Source of the DNA: Sinorhizobium arboris LMG 14919
GTDB taxonomy: Bacteria > Pseudomonadota > Alphaproteobacteria > Rhizobiales > Rhizobiaceae
DNA length: 64,000 nucleotides
Direction of reading: 5' to 3'
NCBI RefSeq assembly: GCF_000427465.1
Contig: NZ_ATYB01000014.1
Span: 186,001-250,000, forward strand
The translations under genes were made by a program, and so were the position numbers. This document shows, in pieces, positions 49,600 to 57,954 of this stretch (position 1 is its first letter; each line of letters starts with the position of its first letter). The notes below the pieces were generated by a model that ran no database searches, had not been told where the DNA came from, and worked only from the letters and a program-made list of their open reading frames with translations.

Positions 49600-50784
49600 T
49601 CAGGCCTTCACGCCGTTCAGCGCCCTTGCGAAATCCTCGAGCAGGTCTTCGCTGTCCTCGATTCCCGCCGAGAAGCGCACGGTTCCGGCGGAGATGCCGA
49701 GTTCGGCGCGGGCTTCGTCGGTGAGGTTCTTGTGCGTCGTGGTGGCCGGATGGGTAATCAGGCTCTTGGAATCGCCGAGATTGTTGGAGATCCGGACGAT
49801 TTCGAGCGCGTTCTGCAGGACGAACGCTGCTTCCTTGCCGCCCTTGAGCTCGAAGGCGACCAGCGTCGAGCCGCCGCTCATCTGCTTCGCGATAAGGTCG
49901 GCCTGCGGGTGATCCTTGCGTCCCGGATAGATGACGCGGGCGACCTGCGGCTGCTCAGCAAGGAAGTCCGCGACGCGGCGGGCATTTTCCGTCTGCTGCT
50001 TGACACGGAGCGGCAGGGTTTCGATGCCCTTCAGCAGCGTCCAGGCATTGAAGGGCGACATGGCCGGGCCGGTGTGACGGAAATAGTCGTGCAGATTCTC
50101 GTCGATCCACTCCTTATTGGAGAGAACGACGCCGCCGAGGCAGCGGCCCTGGCCGTCGATATGCTTCGTCGCGGAATAGACGACGACATGGGCACCAAGC
50201 TCCAGCGGCTTCTGGAAGAGCGGCGTGGCGAAGACGTTGTCGACCACCAGCTTGGCGCCGATCTGATCGGCGAGCCTGGCGACGCCGGCGATGTCGATCA
50301 CTTCGAGAGTCGGGTTCGTCGGACTTTCGAGGAAGAAGACCTTGGTGTTCGGACGCACCGCGTCTTCCCAGTTCTTGAGATCGCGACCGTCCACCAGCGT
50401 GCACTCGACCCCGTATTTCGGCGCCAGCGTCTCCACAACCCAGCGGCAGGAGCCGAAGAGCGCACGGGCGGCGACGATGTGATCGCCGGCCTTCACCTGG
50501 CAGAGAATTGCCGCAGAAACGGCCGCCATGCCCGAAGCGGTGGCGCGCGCGTCTTCCGCCCCTTCGAGCATGCACATGCGTTTCTCGAACATGTCGTTGG
50601 TCGGGCTGCCGTAGCGTGCATAGATGAAACCGTCGGTCTCGCCCTTGAAACGGGCCTCCGCCGCTTCGGAGGTGTCGTAGACGAAGCCTTGCGTCAGAAA
50701 GATCGCTTCGGAGGTCTCGCCGTACTGGGAGCGGAGCGTTCCGCCATGGACGAGTTGAGTTGCCGGGCGCCAATTCTTGCTCAT
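49600..50784 (-). CDS. metZ: O-succinylhomoserine sulfhydrylase MetZ
   Basis: The 394-residue PLP enzyme makes homocysteine from O-succinylhomoserine and sulfide, in methionine synthesis. The PLP lysine is in YSATKHIDGQGR; other motifs are the YARYGSPTNDMFEKR loop, ESPTNPTLEVIDI and GTVRFSAGIED. The start 50784 begins MSKNWRPATQLVHGG; the upstream in-frame extension lies in the leader terminator. A SAM-II riboswitch and terminator precede it, so high S-adenosylmethionine shuts it off. Confidence 0.95.
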   Translation of the reverse strand: MSKNWRPATQLVHGGTLRSQYGETSEAIFLTQGFVYDTSEAAEARFKGETDGFIYARYGSPTNDMFEKRMCMLEGAEDARATASGMAAVSAAILCQVKAGDHIVAARALFGSCRWVVETLAPKYGVECTLVDGRDLKNWEDAVRPNTKVFFLESPTNPTLEVIDIAGVARLADQIGAKLVVDNVFATPLFQKPLELGAHVVVYSATKHIDGQGRCLGGVVLSNKEWIDENLHDYFRHTGPAMSPFNAWTLLKGIETLPLRVKQQTENARRVADFLAEQPQVARVIYPGRKDHPQADLIAKQMSGGSTLVAFELKGGKEAAFVLQNALEIVRISNNLGDSKSLITHPATTTHKNLTDEARAELGISAGTVRFSAGIEDSEDLLEDFARALNGVKA

Positions 50785-50800
50785 GAGACGGTCACTTTCA

Positions 50801-50833
50801 AAAACAAAAAACCGGTCGCGAAACGACCGGTTT
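50801..50833 (-). terminator. Expression-platform terminator of the metZ leader
   Basis: On the reverse strand AAACCGGTCG, TTTCG, CGACCGGTTT (50809-50833) run into TTTTTG-type Ts (50801-50808). It lies between the SAM-II aptamer and metZ, about 17-50 bases before the start. Confidence 0.85.
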
Positions 50834-50842
50834 GACACCCGG

Positions 50843-50900
50843 CCTTTTTAGCTACTTGTTTAACGTGGCTGCAAGCCGACCGGCCAAATCACCACGGGAT
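50843..50900 (-). ncRNA. SAM-II riboswitch (metA motif)
   Basis: On the reverse strand the conserved core is visible: CGTGGTGATTTG, then GGCTTGCAGCCACG, TTAAACAAG and GCTAAAAAGG. The pairing CGTGG/CCACG and the pseudoknot-type arrangement match SAM-II, known from alphaproteobacterial methionine genes. It binds S-adenosylmethionine and here controls metZ by transcription termination or by blocking translation. The dcd start lies 81 bases away in the other direction. Confidence 0.93.
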
Positions 50901-50980
50901 AAAGGTCCAATACTGCCTGGCCGCGCTTGCGTCAATTCCCGGAGTTTGGTTTTGTCTGGCAACTGAACATGAGGATAGGA

Positions 50981-52078
50981 ATGGGCCGCGACACAGGGAT
51001 TTTGGCCGACCGCGCCATTGCAGCGCTGTATGCCTCGGGACGTCTGAAGAGCGAGAGGCCGCTGGATGATGACCAGATCCAGCCGGCCAGCCTCGATCTT
51101 CGCCTTGGGTCCAGGGCGTTCCGCGTCCGGGCGAGCTTCATGCCCGGCCCTTCTCATCTGGTCGCCGACAAGCTCGACCGGCTCAAGCTGCATGTCGTCG
51201 ATCTGAGCGAAGGCGCCGTGCTTGAAACCGGCTGCGTCTACATCGTCCCGCTGATGGAAAGTCTCTCGCTGCCGCCGAACATGTCGGCTTCCGCAAATCC
51301 GAAGAGCTCCACCGGCCGTCTCGATATCTTCACGCGCGTGATCACCGATCGGGCGCAGGAGTTCGACAAGATCCCGGCGGGCTACAGCGGCCCGCTTTAC
51401 CTTGAAATCAGCCCGCGGACCTTTCCAATCGTGGTCAGGCGCGGTTCGCGGCTTTCGCAGATACGCTTCCGCATCGGCCACTCGGTTCTTTCCGAGCAGG
51501 AATTGCTGGCTCTGCACGAAAGCGACGTGCTCGTCGCCAGTGATCGGCCAAACGTTTCGGGCGGCGGCATCGCCCTTTCCATCGACCTCAAGGGCACGGG
51601 GCCGGATGGCCTGATCGGCTATCGCGGCAAGCATCACACGTCGGTGGTCGACGTCGACAAGAAAGCCCAGCACGCCGTTTTCGACTTCTGGGAGCCGCTC
51701 TACAGCCGCGGCCGCGACGATCTCGTCCTCGATCCGGACGAGTTCTACATCCTCGTGTCCCGCGAAGCCGTGCATGTGCCGCCGCTCTACGCCGCCGAAA
51801 TGACGCCCTTCGATCCCCTGGTGGGCGAGTTCCGCGTCCACTATGCTGGTTTCTTCGATCCCGGCTTCGGCCATGCATCGGCCGGGGGCAGCGGCAGCCG
51901 GGCGGTGCTCGAGGTCCGCAGCCACGAGGTGCCGTTCATTCTGGAGCACGGGCAGATCGTCGGCCGCCTCGTCTACGAGCACATGCTGGAACGTCCGGAG
52001 GGACTTTACGGCCTCGACCTCGGCTCCAATTATCAGGCGCAGGGGCTCAAGCTCTCCAAGCATTTTCGCGCCGAGTGA
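50981..52078 (+). CDS. dcd: 2'-deoxycytidine 5'-triphosphate deaminase
   Basis: ATG 50981 has GAGG six bases before it; ATG 50969 has no site. The 365-residue enzyme deaminates dCTP to dUTP for thymidylate supply; this long rhizobial form is about twice E. coli Dcd (193 residues). Motifs are IQPASLDLRLGSRAFRV, SASANPKSSTGRLDIFTRV and GPLYLEISPRTFPIVV in the first half; the second half repeats the fold (SIDLKGTGPDGLIGYRGK). The tandem layout suggests an internal duplication. It is divergent from metZ. Confidence 0.9.
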   Translation: MGRDTGILADRAIAALYASGRLKSERPLDDDQIQPASLDLRLGSRAFRVRASFMPGPSHLVADKLDRLKLHVVDLSEGAVLETGCVYIVPLMESLSLPPNMSASANPKSSTGRLDIFTRVITDRAQEFDKIPAGYSGPLYLEISPRTFPIVVRRGSRLSQIRFRIGHSVLSEQELLALHESDVLVASDRPNVSGGGIALSIDLKGTGPDGLIGYRGKHHTSVVDVDKKAQHAVFDFWEPLYSRGRDDLVLDPDEFYILVSREAVHVPPLYAAEMTPFDPLVGEFRVHYAGFFDPGFGHASAGGSGSRAVLEVRSHEVPFILEHGQIVGRLVYEHMLERPEGLYGLDLGSNYQAQGLKLSKHFRAE

Positions 52079-52127
52079 GCATTGTGCTTGACAGATCGCG
52101 GCTGTTGAGGAAATTTCCGGATCTGTC

Positions 52128-52202
52128 GCGGGTGTAGTTCAGTGGTAGAACGCCAGCTTCCCAAGCTTGATGTCGTCGGTTCGATCCCGATCACCCGCTC
52201 CA
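52128..52202 (+). tRNA. tRNA-Gly (CCC)
   Basis: Acceptor GCGGGTG/CACCCGC, D arm GTTC...GAAC, anticodon loop TTCCCAA (anticodon CCC), T arm GTCGG/CCGAT, and encoded CCA at 52200-52202. The anticodon stem CCAGC/GCTTG has one C-U mismatch where a paired G would be expected. The next protein gene begins 24 bases downstream. Confidence 0.92.
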
Positions 52203-52225
52203 CTTCCTCCTGCCATAGAGGCGCC

Positions 52226-53065
52226 GTGCCGCTGCGAATTTTCTGGCTATTCGTTCTGTCGGTCGTTGTCGCCGCAGGGGCGGCTTTGGCGCAGCCGAAG
52301 GACTTGCCGCGGCTCTTCGACGCCCGCGAGCGGATTGCCAAGCCGGACCTCAGCGGCCTCGCCAGGCTTCGCTTCCTGACGACCGTCGATTTCCCGCCTT
52401 TCAACTTCATCGACCAGTCGGGCAAGCTGTCGGGCTTTCATGTCGACCTCGCGCGCGAGATATGCCGCGAGCTTGAGATCGAAGCCAAGTGCCAGATCCA
52501 GGCGGTGACCTATCCGGAGCTCATGCCGGCTCTCGAGCAGGGGCAAGGGGAAGCGATCGTCGCCGGCATCGCCGTGACCTCGGAACTGAGGCAGCGTTTC
52601 GCCTTTTCCCGTGCCTTCATGCAACTGCCAGCCCGCTTCGTCATCAACACCAAGGCCGCCGGCGCGATCACCGGCCCTGCCGATCTCGGGCAAAAGCCTG
52701 TCGGCGTCGTCTCCGACACCACCCATGAGGCAATGCTGAAGGCATTTTTCCCGAAGCTCGAAGCCAAGGGCTTTCCGGACCGGGACGCGCTGCTCTCCGC
52801 GCTTCGCGAGGGCACGGTTGCGGCAGCGTTCTCCGATGGCATGCAATTGTCCTTCTGGGTTTCCGGCAGCCTCGCTGCAGGATGCTGCGCCATGCTGGAG
52901 GGTTCCTATTTCTCCCAACACTTCCTGGGTGAGGGACTGATGATCATGAACCGAAAGGCCGAGCCGGCCCTGACCCAGGCGATCGACCACGCTTTGCTGG
53001 CGCTCTCGCGCAGCGGCAGACTGGAGGAAATCTATCTTCGCTATTTCCCGAACGGAATTTACTGA
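52226..53065 (+). CDS. Amino-acid-type ABC transporter solute-binding protein
   Basis: The start is GTG 52226 (AGAGG upstream); earlier in-frame codons lie in the tRNA. The 279-residue protein has a signal peptide (LRIFWLFVLSVVVAAGAALA) and a two-lobed family 3 solute-binding fold: VDFPPFNFIDQSGKLSGFHVDLAREIC, IVAGIAVTSELRQRFAFS and GPADLGQKPVGVVSDTTHEA. The two cysteines near position 90 and CC near 217 are notable. No transporter genes are adjacent, so it may work with a remote permease or be a signalling binding protein. Substrate unknown. Confidence 0.8.
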   Translation: MPLRIFWLFVLSVVVAAGAALAQPKDLPRLFDARERIAKPDLSGLARLRFLTTVDFPPFNFIDQSGKLSGFHVDLAREICRELEIEAKCQIQAVTYPELMPALEQGQGEAIVAGIAVTSELRQRFAFSRAFMQLPARFVINTKAAGAITGPADLGQKPVGVVSDTTHEAMLKAFFPKLEAKGFPDRDALLSALREGTVAAAFSDGMQLSFWVSGSLAAGCCAMLEGSYFSQHFLGEGLMIMNRKAEPALTQAIDHALLALSRSGRLEEIYLRYFPNGIY

Positions 53066-53111
53066 GGAGAGGGGTACTCGCTGCATTTCCCTCATCTCAT
53101 CTTGCTCTATC

Positions 53112-53924
53112 CTATTCACGCCGGAACGGCAGCACGAGCGACCACAGGAGCTTTACCGGCTTGGTGCGCCCATAGGCCCTCAAACCTGTCTCGATCGCAT
53201 CGTCGCCGCGCGATGGGTGGGCGACATAGGTCGAGAACAATCGGTCCCAGACAGAGAGGTTGAAACCGAAGTTTGAATCGGTCTCCCGCTTTTCCACGGA
53301 GTGGTGGATGCGGTGCATGTCGGGCGTGACGATGACCAGGCGCAACAGCCTGTCGGCGTTTTTCGGCAGCCGCAGATTGGCGTGATTGAACATAGCGCCG
53401 GCATTGAGCACGATTTCGAACAGGAGTACGGCGAGTGGAGGGGCGCCGATGAGAATGATCACCGCGCTCTTCCAGATCATCGACAGCAGAATTTCGAGGG
53501 GGTGAAAGCGAAGGGCTGTGGTGACGTCAACGCCGGGATCCGCATGGTGGACGCGGTGGATCCGCCACAGGACCGGTAGCTTGTGAAACACGACGTGTTC
53601 AAGCCATATGGCGAAGTCGAGCGCGACGAAGGCGATCAGGCCGGCAAGCAGCGGGGCGATGCCGAGAGCCGGGAGCAGCCCATAGCCGCGTCCCTGAGCC
53701 CAGATAGCAACGCCAGTGGCGGCAGCCGGAAAGGCGACGCGAAGCAGGAGAGAGGACAGGACAAGTATAGACAGGTTGGTGACCCAGCGGCGCGCCTTCA
53801 GGGCCTGCATCAGCTCCGGCCTTTCCAGTCGAGGATGAAGAAGCTCGAGCGCTGCCAGCGCGGCGAAGGCGGCGGCAAAGGCGCCGAGCCGCCAGACCGG
53901 TTCCGCGAGACCGAAATAGAGCAT
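53112..53924 (-). CDS. Fatty acid hydroxylase/sterol desaturase-family membrane protein
   Basis: The 270-residue inner-membrane protein has the di-iron histidine motifs of the family: LEHVVFHKLPVLWRIHRVHH (H-x4-H, H-x2-HH) and TPDMHRIHHSVEKR. Several hydrophobic helices lie before and between them. Family members hydroxylate or desaturate lipids; rhizobial relatives modify ornithine lipids or carotenoids. The substrate is not given by sequence. The start 53924 follows GGGGATCGACG. It converges with the solute-binding protein gene. Confidence 0.82.
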   Translation of the reverse strand: MLYFGLAEPVWRLGAFAAAFAALAALELLHPRLERPELMQALKARRWVTNLSILVLSSLLLRVAFPAAATGVAIWAQGRGYGLLPALGIAPLLAGLIAFVALDFAIWLEHVVFHKLPVLWRIHRVHHADPGVDVTTALRFHPLEILLSMIWKSAVIILIGAPPLAVLLFEIVLNAGAMFNHANLRLPKNADRLLRLVIVTPDMHRIHHSVEKRETDSNFGFNLSVWDRLFSTYVAHPSRGDDAIETGLRAYGRTKPVKLLWSLVLPFRRE

Positions 53925-54005
53925 GCGTCGATCCCCGCTGCATCAAACTCTACCCACCATATTGTCCTGCGCCGGGAACGGGCAAGGACCTGTTTCGGGT
54001 GGTGC

Positions 54006-54416
54006 CTATTTGCGGAAGCGCGCGATGGCTCCGCGCTCGATCGCCGCGCAGGTGAGCTTGTCGAGGCCCAAGCGGTCGCGCAGCAGCTGCAGCAGCCGGA
54101 TTTCCTCGTTGCGGATACGCTGATCGGCAGCGGCGATCTCGACGGCAAGGGCATAGGCGGTTTCATAGAGGCGCTTCGGCAGCGCCTCTCGCACCATCTC
54201 GAGTGCCACGTCGAGGCCTTCCGGGGCCGCGAGCTGAGCCGCGCATTCGCGGCCGATATGGATCAGGTGATCTTCCTCGAAACCGTCGAAGGCCGGCAGG
54301 AACCGCACGAGCACGCCGATGCGCGCAAACTCGTCGTCGGTCATGTTCCGGTCGACGGCGGACATCATGACCATGACGTGGACGAGGGCTTCGTGCTGGC
54401 TGAGACTTGCGGACAT
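54006..54416 (-). CDS. TerB-like protein
   Basis: The 136-residue helical protein starts at 54416 (MSASLSQHEALVHVMVMMSA). TerB-fold marks are acidic metal-binding positions in SAVDRNMTDDEFARIG and a later EIAAADQRIRNEEIRLLQLLRD. Known TerB proteins bind metal ions and belong to stress or phage-exclusion systems; this single-gene version has no ter partners here. The role is unproven. Confidence 0.75.
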   Translation of the reverse strand: MSASLSQHEALVHVMVMMSAVDRNMTDDEFARIGVLVRFLPAFDGFEEDHLIHIGRECAAQLAAPEGLDVALEMVREALPKRLYETAYALAVEIAAADQRIRNEEIRLLQLLRDRLGLDKLTCAAIERGAIARFRK

Positions 54417-54526
54417 CCTGCCTCCAGTTCCTTTCGTTGTTCTCATTGGAGCCGCGATGCATGACCAGTGCATAGCGGGTTAGGGACCTTCAATCGTGGA
54501 TGACAGTTAAGGACTTGCTCAAAGCC

Positions 54527-55336
54527 TTACAAGTCCGGCGCGGCGTGTTCCGGGATGACGCTTGCAGCCGGATCGTCGAGCGCGAGGGGCGTTCGGGCGA
54601 GATCGCGCGGGTCGTCCCCGAAGAAGCCGAGCCTGGAGGTTTTTGCGGCTTCTGCCTTCGCCTCAAGCGCCGTGCCCGGCAGCGGTTTCGCCCAGCCGTT
54701 GCTGACCAGCCATTCGGCCACGTCCCGACCGCCGACGCTGCACCGGGCATTGACGGTTCCCGTGGAACCATCCGCGCCGTCGCAGACGAGCGCGCGCCCC
54801 CTCAGAAAGTTGCGGAACGCCGTGCGTGCGACCATGCCGCAGGGCCAGCTCTTGCCCTTGGCCTGGCAGACCTTCTCCGGCTTCTCGGGTTCGATATCCT
54901 TGAGCTGCAGGGTCGTGTCGCCGGATCGGACGAGCCCGGCGGCAAGCGCAACCGGCCGCGGGAAGACGGCGGACGCGGGCTTCTCCTTTTCGGGCGCCCT
55001 GGAAAGCGGTGGTGTCGCCGCGATCCGTTCCAGCGGTTTGGCGATGCCGTCCTCCGGCTGGTTGAAGAGGCCCGGCCCGACCGGCCTGACCACCACGCGA
55101 GATCCTTTGCCCGAGCCTGCATCCGGTCCGGGGGAAGGGGGAGCGGCATCGGTGTCGCCTGGAGGTTCCTCCGAAGCCGGCTCGCCGGCCGCTGCGGCTT
55201 CCGGCGTTTCGAGTACGAATTCAGGCGTTTCGGCGCTGTCGCGGTTGCGGATGGCCGCGGCCCCGGCCATCAGAATGCCTGCATAGAGGGCGAGGGCGGC
55301 AAGCCCGCCGGCAATGGTGAAGAGCCTCGGCCGCAT
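54527..55336 (-). CDS. Exported SNase-like (thermonuclease) domain protein
   Basis: The 269-residue protein has an N-terminal hydrophobic signal or anchor (LFTIAGGLAALALYAGILMAG), a proline-rich linker (about 30-130) and a C-terminal SNase-like domain (about 135-235: TLQLKDIEPEKPE; SWPCGMVARTAFRNFLRG; DVAEWLVSNGWAKPLPG). The arginines of classical staphylococcal nuclease are only partly visible, so catalytic activity is uncertain. The start 55336 lies 10 bases after the S24 regulator's stop, suggesting co-transcription. Confidence 0.7.
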   Translation of the reverse strand: MRPRLFTIAGGLAALALYAGILMAGAAAIRNRDSAETPEFVLETPEAAAAGEPASEEPPGDTDAAPPSPGPDAGSGKGSRVVVRPVGPGLFNQPEDGIAKPLERIAATPPLSRAPEKEKPASAVFPRPVALAAGLVRSGDTTLQLKDIEPEKPEKVCQAKGKSWPCGMVARTAFRNFLRGRALVCDGADGSTGTVNARCSVGGRDVAEWLVSNGWAKPLPGTALEAKAEAAKTSRLGFFGDDPRDLARTPLALDDPAASVIPEHAAPDL

Positions 55337-55346
55337 TCGAAGGGTC

Positions 55347-56003
55347 CTATTGGCTGGCCCAGATGATCCGGGCGATCCATTCCACGTCTTTCATCTCGAA
55401 ATTGCGGTTGGGATGGTCGGGATTGAGCGAGACGAGCTCGATGCCACGGGGCGTTTGCCGGGCCAGCACCTTCGCCATCACCTCGCCCCCGCGCGTCTTG
55501 ACCACGACGCGGTCGTTGCGGCGCACCTGTGCGCCCGGGTCGACGATCAGGATATCGCCGTCGCGATACAGCGGCAGCATGCTGTCGCCCTGAACCTCGA
55601 TCGCATAGGCACCGCCCTGCCTCCGCTCGGGCGTGGGAAATTCGATAGTGTCCCAGCCCTGGCCGACCGGAAAGCCGCCGTCGTCGAAAAACCCACCGGC
55701 GCCAGCCTGCGCGAAACCGATCAACGGGATGCCCGGCGCTGCCGATGCCTCTTCCCGTTCGCTTCTGACGGCATTGGGCTCCATCAGCGCGAGGAACTGA
55801 TCGACGGTCGCTCCCGTGGCCTGCAATATCTTCGATATCGACTCGGTGGAGGGCCATCTGTCGCGCCCGTCGGTGGACTGGCGCTTCGACTTGTTGAAGG
55901 AGGTGGGGTCCAGGCCAGCCCGCCGCGCAAGCCCTGACGGCGAAAGCCGATGGCGTTCTGCCAAGGCGTCGATCGCGCGCCAGATGCTGTCATGTGAGAG
56001 CAT
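55347..56003 (-). CDS. LexA-like HTH and S24 regulator (host)
   Basis: The 218-residue regulator has an N-terminal helix-turn-helix (about 5-70; ERHRLSPSGLARRAGLDPTSF) and a C-terminal S24 domain with S141 in QGDSMLPLY and K178 in EVMAKVL, the usual 37 residues apart. The domain can therefore cleave itself under RecA-type stress. It belongs to CI/C2-like host regulators, distinct from LexA. A 12-bp direct repeat upstream (56095-56106, 56136-56147) may be its operator. It is divergent from the antiporter gene. Confidence 0.85.
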   Translation of the reverse strand: MLSHDSIWRAIDALAERHRLSPSGLARRAGLDPTSFNKSKRQSTDGRDRWPSTESISKILQATGATVDQFLALMEPNAVRSEREEASAAPGIPLIGFAQAGAGGFFDDGGFPVGQGWDTIEFPTPERRQGGAYAIEVQGDSMLPLYRDGDILIVDPGAQVRRNDRVVVKTRGGEVMAKVLARQTPRGIELVSLNPDHPNRNFEMKDVEWIARIIWASQ

Positions 56004-56232
56004 GTCGACCCATCTTCCGAAAGGAGAGGCGATGCGGGCGGCACGGCCTGCCGTTTCGCGTCTGCGAATACCTTAGCCAAGCGCCGAACGACCGTAAAGG
56101 ACGGCGAGGAAAATAGTCCTTCCTCCCTTTGCGATTAAAGGACGGCGTACGGCAGATGCGGTGGTCTTCGAGGGTGAACTCCTGCGCAGCTGTGCTAAAT
56201 AAAGCAGCTTTACTCCGGGCCAAGAGGCGTGC
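56004..56232. promoter_or_regulatory. Divergent gap with a 12-bp direct repeat
   Basis: TAAAGGACGGCG occurs at 56095-56106 and 56136-56147, 41 bases apart start to start (nearly four helix turns). AGCTG...CAGCT (about 56188-56209) forms a second inverted pattern near the antiporter start. Both could be control sites for the S24 regulator. Confidence 0.45.
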
Positions 56233-57318
56233 TTGCTTGCAATCCTGAGATCGGAACGGCATCTCATTGCCGCTTTTCTCGCTGCGCTCGCCGGCGTCGC
56301 GCTCGAGCATCATCTGCTCGAGGCCGGCCGCGCCGCATCGCTCCTAGGTGCGACCCTGATGGTGGCGGCAATCGTGCTTGCTTCCATGCGGGTCGCCCAT
56401 CATGCCGAAGTGCTTGCCGCCAAGGTCGGCGATCCCTACGGCACGATGATCCTGACGCTCTCCGCGGTGCTCGTCGAAGTCGTCATCCTCGCCATCATGA
56501 TGACCGGCGAGACCTCGCCGACGCTCGTGCGCGATACGATCTATTCGGCGGTGATGCTCGATATCAACGGAATACTGGGACTTGCGGCGCTGCTCGGTGG
56601 TCTCAAACATGGTGAGCAGCCCTATAACGACGATTCCGCCCGCACATACAGCGTCATGATTCTCACGGCCATGGGCATTTCCATGCTCGTTCCCGAATTC
56701 GTGCCGCAGTCGAAATGGCATTACTATTCCGCTTTCACCATCGGCGCGATGATCGTGCTCTATACGCTGTTCCTGCGCATGCAGGTTGGCGTGCACAGCT
56801 ATTTCTTCAGTTACAGCTATCCGCGCGCCAAAGCGGGAACTGCCGCAAGCCGGCTGGAAGGCGAGCCGGTGCTTCCTTCCGTCGTCGTGCTCGTCCTCGG
56901 CGTGGTCGTGATCGGCTTTCTCGCCGAAATCATGTCCGGGCTGTTGTCGGCCGGGATCAAAGGTACGGCTGCGCCGCCGGCGCTTGCCGCGATCGTCGTC
57001 GCTGCGATCTCCGCATCGCCCGAGGTCATGACGGCAATGCGCGCCGCACTCGCCAACCGCATGCAGGCAGTGGTGAACATTGCGCTCGGCGCTTCGCTCT
57101 CGACCGTGATCCTGACCGTACCCGTCATGGAGGCGATTGCCCTTTATACGGGCCAGCCCTTCATCATGGCCATGTCGCCCGTGCAGACGGTCATGGTTGC
57201 GGTAACGCTCATTGCCGCCGCGATTAATCTCAATGACGGTCAGACCAATGCCATCGAGGGCATGACGCATTTCGTGCTCTTCGCGACCTTCATCATGCTG
57301 TCCGCCCTCGGGCTTTAG
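56233..57318 (+). CDS. ChaA-like calcium/cation:proton antiporter
   Basis: TTG 56233 follows AAGAGG; no better ATG precedes the first membrane helix. The 361-residue inner-membrane protein has about ten to eleven hydrophobic helices in two halves, each with an acidic repeat: TLSAVLVEVVILAIMM and AAISASPEVMTAMRAAL. These are the cation-binding glutamates of the CaCA exchanger family. Acidic loops and the length match ChaA-like calcium/proton exchangers. Likely role: calcium or sodium export. It converges with the HxlR gene, four bases apart. Confidence 0.85.
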   Translation: MLAILRSERHLIAAFLAALAGVALEHHLLEAGRAASLLGATLMVAAIVLASMRVAHHAEVLAAKVGDPYGTMILTLSAVLVEVVILAIMMTGETSPTLVRDTIYSAVMLDINGILGLAALLGGLKHGEQPYNDDSARTYSVMILTAMGISMLVPEFVPQSKWHYYSAFTIGAMIVLYTLFLRMQVGVHSYFFSYSYPRAKAGTAASRLEGEPVLPSVVVLVLGVVVIGFLAEIMSGLLSAGIKGTAAPPALAAIVVAAISASPEVMTAMRAALANRMQAVVNIALGASLSTVILTVPVMEAIALYTGQPFIMAMSPVQTVMVAVTLIAAAINLNDGQTNAIEGMTHFVLFATFIMLSALGL

Positions 57319-57321
57319 TGC

Positions 57322-57831
57322 TCAAGCCGGCTGCTCTTTCATCGCCTTGCGCGCCACCACGCCCTCATAGGCGGCTTGCAGCGTTTGTCGCACGGAGGGT
57401 CCTTTCGGTTTGGGATCGCCGAGGTGTTCGGCGCGCAATTCCCGCATGAAACGCTCCCAGAGCTCGGGGCCGCCCTCCTCCATCAGTTGGGCGCGGATGC
57501 TGAGTTCCTCGGTGACCGGCAGGTAGCGCCGGCCCCAGGCGCCGAGATGGGCCATGATCGGCACCAGCGCGATGGCCATTTCCGTCAGGCTGTAGATCGC
57601 CTTCTGCTTGTGGCTCGGATCGTCCGCTTTCGTCAGCATGCCGATCTCCACAAGCGTTTTCAGCCGGTCGGCAAGGATGTTGGTGGAAATCCCCTCCTGC
57701 GAGCGCAGGAGTTCGCGGAAGTGGCGTTTGCCGCCGAAAATCATGTCGCGGATGATCAGGAGGCTCCATTTGTCGCCGAACACTTCGAGCGAGAGATTGA
57801 TCGGGCAACCCGAGCGATGGTCATCGGTCAT
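57322..57831 (-). CDS. HxlR-family transcription regulator
   Basis: The start 57831 (MTDDHRSGCPINLSLEVFG) is preferred because the reverse-strand promoter places the mRNA start near 57884, making ATG 57882 almost leaderless. The 169-residue protein has the conserved CPINLSLEVFGDKWSLLIIRDMIFG (C in HxlR senses redox or aldehydes in some members) and the wing helix EGISTNILADRLKTL. Residues after 105 extend the usual 110-120 length by about 50. It is divergent from the AHSA1-type gene and probably controls it. Confidence 0.85.
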   Translation of the reverse strand: MTDDHRSGCPINLSLEVFGDKWSLLIIRDMIFGGKRHFRELLRSQEGISTNILADRLKTLVEIGMLTKADDPSHKQKAIYSLTEMAIALVPIMAHLGAWGRRYLPVTEELSIRAQLMEEGGPELWERFMRELRAEHLGDPKPKGPSVRQTLQAAYEGVVARKAMKEQPA

Positions 57832-57890
57832 TTCGATCTCTGCAAAACGGGAGCGGAGCATCCGCTCTAAAACTGCTTGCATTATTGCAC

Positions 57891-57925
57891 CAGTTAAGTT
57901 AGCTTGCAACTGCTTTCATTTCACA
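57891..57925. promoter_or_regulatory. HxlR promoter and shared divergent region
   Basis: Reverse strand: TTGCAA -35 (57914-57919), 17 bases, AATAAT -10 (57891-57896). TTGCAA is self-complementary and could be a weak -35 for the divergent gene too. GTTAAG...CTTGCAAC (about 57894-57921) is a partly inverted pattern for HxlR binding. Confidence 0.5.
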
Positions 57926-57954
57926 ATCAGTTTCTGGGCGAGAAGGAGAAGATC

